Below, one piece after another: positions 61,049 to 64,000 of a stretch of DNA of 64,000 bases (the stretch's first letter is position 1; each line of letters opens with the position of its first letter). Both the position numbers and the translations under genes were made by a program. The notes below the pieces were generated by a model, which saw nothing but the letters and a program-made list of their open reading frames with translations, had not been told where the DNA came from and did not search any database. The DNA is from JBFWWP01 sp050246115. Its GTDB lineage: Bacteria; Planctomycetota; UBA8108; UBA1146; JAJFFE01. The stretch lies in contig JBFWWP010000003.1 of assembly GCA_050246115.1 (NCBI GenBank), positions 241,474 through 305,473 of the forward strand. The letters are read 5' to 3'.

Positions 61049-63538
61049 ATGACCGTGAGTGCAAACACACCCGAGAGCAACTACTCAGCAGCGAGTATCA
61101 AGGTGCTCGAGGGGACGGAGGCCGTCCGCAAGCGCCCCGGCATGTACATCGGCGATACCTCCTCCGGAGGACTGCACCACCTGGTTTACGAGGTTGTCGA
61201 CAATTCTGTCGACGAGGCGGTCGCTGGGTACGGATCCAGGATTCAGGTGCGCTTCCTGGAGAATGGGTCGGTGCTCGTCACGGACGCTGGTCGGGGCATT
61301 CCCGTGGATCGCCACGAAGGGCAGGGAATGTCGGCCCTCGAGGTGATCATGACCAAGCTTCACTCGGGTGGGAAGTTCGACAACGACACCTATAAAGTGT
61401 CCGGCGGTCTCCACGGGGTCGGCATCTCCGTGGTCAATGCACTGTCCGAACTGCTGGAGGTCGAGGTCTACCGCTCTGGGAAGGTCTATCGCCAAACCTA
61501 TTCGCGGGGAGCACCGACATCGGAGCTCCAGGAGATTGGAGTTTCCGACCGAACCGGAACACGCGTCCTGTTCAAGCCGGATCCAACGATCTTCGAAGTG
61601 GTGGACTTTCAGTACGAGATCATTGCCAAGCGCATGCGCGAACTGGCGTATCTGAACGCCGGGCTCGAGATTTCGGTGAACGACGACCGGAGTGGAAAGG
61701 AAGACGTATTCCTGTTCCCGATGGGAGTCGTTTCGTTCGTGCAAGCGTTGAACGAAAACAAGGATCCTGCGTATCCGAACATCGTGCACTTGGTCCGATC
61801 GATCGACGCCGTCACGGTAGAGGTGGCTCTTCAGCACAACGCGGGCTACTCGTACGACAGCATCTTCAGCTACGCGAACAACATCAGCACTCCGAACGGC
61901 GGAACCCATCTCAGTGGATTCAAATCTGGGCTGACACGAACCCTCAATCGTTACGTCAAGGACACGAAGCTCCTCAAGAATGAGTCGCCACCCGATGGGC
62001 GGGACTACCTCGAGGGCTTGTCGGCGGTGGTCAGCGTGAAGCTTCCCAACCCCCAGTTCGAGGGGCAAACGAAGGGTAAGCTGGGCAACGCAGACATCGA
62101 GGGACACGTGCAGACCATCGTCAACGAGTGTCTGGGTGCTTACCTCGAAGAGAACCCGACCGTTGCCAAAGCGATGGTCGGCAAGGCGATTCAGGCGGCC
62201 AGAGCTCGCGAGGCAGCGCGGAAGGCTCGCGAACTGACACGGAGAAAGGGCCTTCTGAACTCCGGAAGTCTGCCCGGAAAGCTAGCAGACTGCCGCAGTC
62301 AGGATCGAGAGAACACGGAGCTGTTCATCGTCGAAGGAGACTCGGCCGGCGGATCGGCAAAGCAGGGCCGGGATAGCATGATTCAGGCCATCTTGCCCAT
62401 CAAAGGTAAGATCCTCAACGTGGAGAAGACACGGTTCGACCGGATGCTGCAGCACGAAGAGATCCAGACCATCATCACGGCTCTGGGCACCGGTATTGGT
62501 CCAGAGGAGTTCGACCTGTCGAAGCTGCGGTACTCTCGAGTCATCATCATGACCGACGCCGACGTGGACGGATCCCACATCCGGACGCTACTTCTGACCT
62601 TCTTCTACCGCCAGTTGCCTCAGCTCGCGGAAACGGGGCACATCTACATCGCCCAGCCTCCTCTCTACCGAGTGGAGTGGAAGAAGAAGGAACGATACAT
62701 CCAAACTGAGCGCGAACTCGAGTCCATGCTGCTCGAGATGGGGATGGAAGGTGCTCGATTCTCCGTCGCCGGACGAGAGTTCGATGCTTCGGCATTGGCA
62801 GAGTTGATCGGTGTGATTCGCGACGCCGATCGCTTGCGGCAGCCGATGCAGAAGGGCGGAATCGATCTGCGCCGTTGGCTCGATTCCGATTGGTCGGCCA
62901 GGGGTTTCCTGCCTTCGTTTCGAGTGGTTCGTGGCGGTGAACAGTCGTTCTTCGCCACGGAGGCAGCCTATCGCGAGTTCTTGGAGGAAGAGACCGCGCG
63001 GCTTGGTCGACGGCCGCGAATCGTCATGCATGGGGACGAGGCCGCAGAAACCGCGGAGCCAGACTTGGTGGTGCACGAGATTCACGGAGCGGAGGACGGG
63101 ACGCGAACGCTGAAGCGGCTCGAGCAATTTGGTTTCTCCGTGGAGAAGCTCTTTGGGTCGACTCAGAAGAAGGCGGACCTCAGCATCCCGCAGTTCAGCT
63201 TCGACGATGAGCAAGCTGCGCCAAAGGGAGCACTCGGCATGCTCTACGTCGGTGATTCTGAGATTCCGGTCTTCACGCTACGCGCGATCACCGACTCCAT
63301 CATTGCCGTCGTGAAAGAGAAGGTAGACATCACGCGGTTCAAGGGCCTCGGGGAAATGAACCCGGAGCAGTTGTGGGAAACCACGATGAATCCAGCGACC
63401 CGACGGATGTTTCAGGTGACCATTGACGACGAAGTGGCTTCGGATCGCATATTCACGATCATGATGGGAACGCAGGTCGAGCCGAGGAGGGCCTACATCG
63501 AGAAGCACGCGCTGGAGGCACGGTACCTGGACGTCTAA
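61049..63538 (+). CDS. gyrB: DNA gyrase subunit B
   Basis: 829 residues. The GHKL ATPase domain shows YEVVDNSVDEAVAG, VTDAGRGIPVD and GLHGVGISVVNALS. The TOPRIM domain has FIVEGDSAGGSAKQGRD and IMTDADVDGSHIRTLLLTFFYR. It is longer than the 640-residue minimal form because of an insert of about 170 residues after the TOPRIM acid (ERELESMLLEMGM to LSIPQFSFDDEQ). The C-terminal part FKGLGEMNPEQLWETTMNPATR is standard. It supplies ATP-driven supercoiling with GyrA. GAGGGGGC precedes the ATG. Its TAA is the start of hairpin element copy 3. Confidence 0.98.
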   Translation: MTVSANTPESNYSAASIKVLEGTEAVRKRPGMYIGDTSSGGLHHLVYEVVDNSVDEAVAGYGSRIQVRFLENGSVLVTDAGRGIPVDRHEGQGMSALEVIMTKLHSGGKFDNDTYKVSGGLHGVGISVVNALSELLEVEVYRSGKVYRQTYSRGAPTSELQEIGVSDRTGTRVLFKPDPTIFEVVDFQYEIIAKRMRELAYLNAGLEISVNDDRSGKEDVFLFPMGVVSFVQALNENKDPAYPNIVHLVRSIDAVTVEVALQHNAGYSYDSIFSYANNISTPNGGTHLSGFKSGLTRTLNRYVKDTKLLKNESPPDGRDYLEGLSAVVSVKLPNPQFEGQTKGKLGNADIEGHVQTIVNECLGAYLEENPTVAKAMVGKAIQAARAREAARKARELTRRKGLLNSGSLPGKLADCRSQDRENTELFIVEGDSAGGSAKQGRDSMIQAILPIKGKILNVEKTRFDRMLQHEEIQTIITALGTGIGPEEFDLSKLRYSRVIIMTDADVDGSHIRTLLLTFFYRQLPQLAETGHIYIAQPPLYRVEWKKKERYIQTERELESMLLEMGMEGARFSVAGREFDASALAELIGVIRDADRLRQPMQKGGIDLRRWLDSDWSARGFLPSFRVVRGGEQSFFATEAAYREFLEEETARLGRRPRIVMHGDEAAETAEPDLVVHEIHGAEDGTRTLKRLEQFGFSVEKLFGSTQKKADLSIPQFSFDDEQAAPKGALGMLYVGDSEIPVFTLRAITDSIIAVVKEKVDITRFKGLGEMNPEQLWETTMNPATRRMFQVTIDDEVASDRIFTIMMGTQVEPRRAYIEKHALEARYLDV

Positions 63539-63719
63539 GGAGTCGCCCAAGAACAACTTCGACATCTTGCCGTCGATTTGGGTCAGATTCGGCCGATCCG
63601 GAAAGCTCGAAACCGGAGGCGTAGCCTTAGTTCCGGTGAGGATTTCGAGGTTTTCGGAGCGGTCGAAGATGGCCCGAAGCGACGAGCAAGAGGGTGAAGT
63701 TTGTTCTTGGGCGACTCCT
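63538..63719 (+). repeat. 181-bp stop-anchored hairpin element, copy 3 (182 bp)
   Basis: It begins on the last base of the gyrB TAA. The left end reads AGGAGTCGCCCAAGAACAAC and the right end is its complement with one extra T. At the two variable positions the base pairs differ from copies 1 and 2 but stay complementary. Confidence 0.9.
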
Positions 63720-64000
63720 CAGGCCTGCGGATGAACCCTTCGAAGACAGATCGCAAGCCCCTTGGCTTCGGTGGCGTCGTGGGGGGCGGCAACGCGAGGA
63801 GTGATCGTTGCCGTCGGCTCGTGGTTCCCATCTTCCCGAAGCTGTCCGGTGAACACGTTTGATAGGGGTCAGAGTTCGATAGGGGTCAGAGTTCGATAGG
63901 GGTCAGAGTTTCCGCAGGGCGTTCGTCGACTCCGACACAAGGCCCTGCGTTCGGAAGAGTTGCCGAGCTATGACGCGAGTGACCGTCCGTGACTTTGGCG
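63720..64000. other. Window end: tandem array and possible gene start
   Basis: About 280 bp. The 17-bp repeats at 63861-63911 lie here. An ATG at 63970 opens ATR..., MTRVTVRDFG, running off the window; GGAAGAG lies 10 nt upstream. Too short to judge. Confidence 0.35.
63861..63911 (+). repeat. 17-bp tandem repeat, three units
   Basis: GATAGGGGTCAGAGTTC three times head to tail (last base differs in the third). The GGGGTCAGAGT core is similar to sequences at the ends of some transposase-linked palindromes (REP/RAYT type), but no transposase is visible within the window. Confidence 0.85.

Noticed and set aside
63970..64000. New gene starting at 63970
   Set aside because: Ten codons only before the window ends; kept only as a remark in the spacer entry.

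Overview
The window is 64 kb of high-GC bacterial chromosome. It most likely comes from a Planctomycetota member, probably a deep-branching one. Three things point there: a secreted protein ending in the tandem dockerin-like repeats common in that phylum (12916-14409), a small membrane protein beginning MENPYQSS (39706-40209), and a GyrB with a long insert. An outer membrane is implied by a PagL-like lipid A deacylase, many lipoproteins and type IV pilus machinery. The phylum call is inference from gene content, not phylogeny.

Layout. 1-9 kb: end of a Ser/Thr kinase, an ECF sigma factor, a membrane protein, a methyltransferase, a 1133-residue Tricorn/S41-like secreted protease, then an overlapping trio (ion channel, CPBP protease, DUF454). 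9-24 kb: mfd, the dockerin-like secreted protein, rnc, a PilT-type ATPase, proline dehydrogenase, small envelope proteins, an MFS transporter, a PagL-like protein and a BaiN/HI0933 flavoprotein. 24-32 kb: a NodU-type carbamoyltransferase, then rplS-trmD-rpsP (no rimM between them), ffh and murA. 32-39 kb: a cluster of seven predicted lipoproteins on both strands, several with ATGA overlaps. 39-47.5 kb: PhzF-like isomerase, a small membrane protein, prmC-prfA-rpmE and clpX-clpP-tig. 47.5-53 kb: an accessory stretch with an MFS protein, tRNA-Gly, a GNAT enzyme, a short IS21-like end that truncates an AbrB-type gene, and a parD-parE pair whose toxin is frameshifted. 53-64 kb: pyrE, a fused STAS/HATPase anti-sigma regulator, a FabZ-like dehydratase, tRNA-Ser, and the origin block dnaA - 1.1 kb gap - dnaN - dciA - gyrB.

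The most unusual content is non-coding. (1) A 181-182 bp near-palindrome occurs three times (19680, 40229, 63538). In all three it begins exactly at the stop codon of the upstream gene, in the same orientation, and its paired ends show compensatory base changes. In prmC the stop position has become TTA, so the protein runs into the element. (2) A dispersed family of about 35-68 bp sits in many spacers, in a short-hairpin and a long form, and also touches stop codons (rnc). (3) A roughly 150 bp non-coding block is duplicated at 24.5 and 31.96 kb. (4) Several short tandem arrays lie upstream of murA and dnaA and elsewhere.

Promoters fitting TTGACA-N16/17-TATAAT can be read upstream of tig, rpsP, dnaA, dnaN and both tRNA genes, so housekeeping promoters here look conventional. 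Overall this is a core replication, translation and proteostasis region interleaved with cell-envelope genes and decorated by repeat families that favour gene 3-prime ends.
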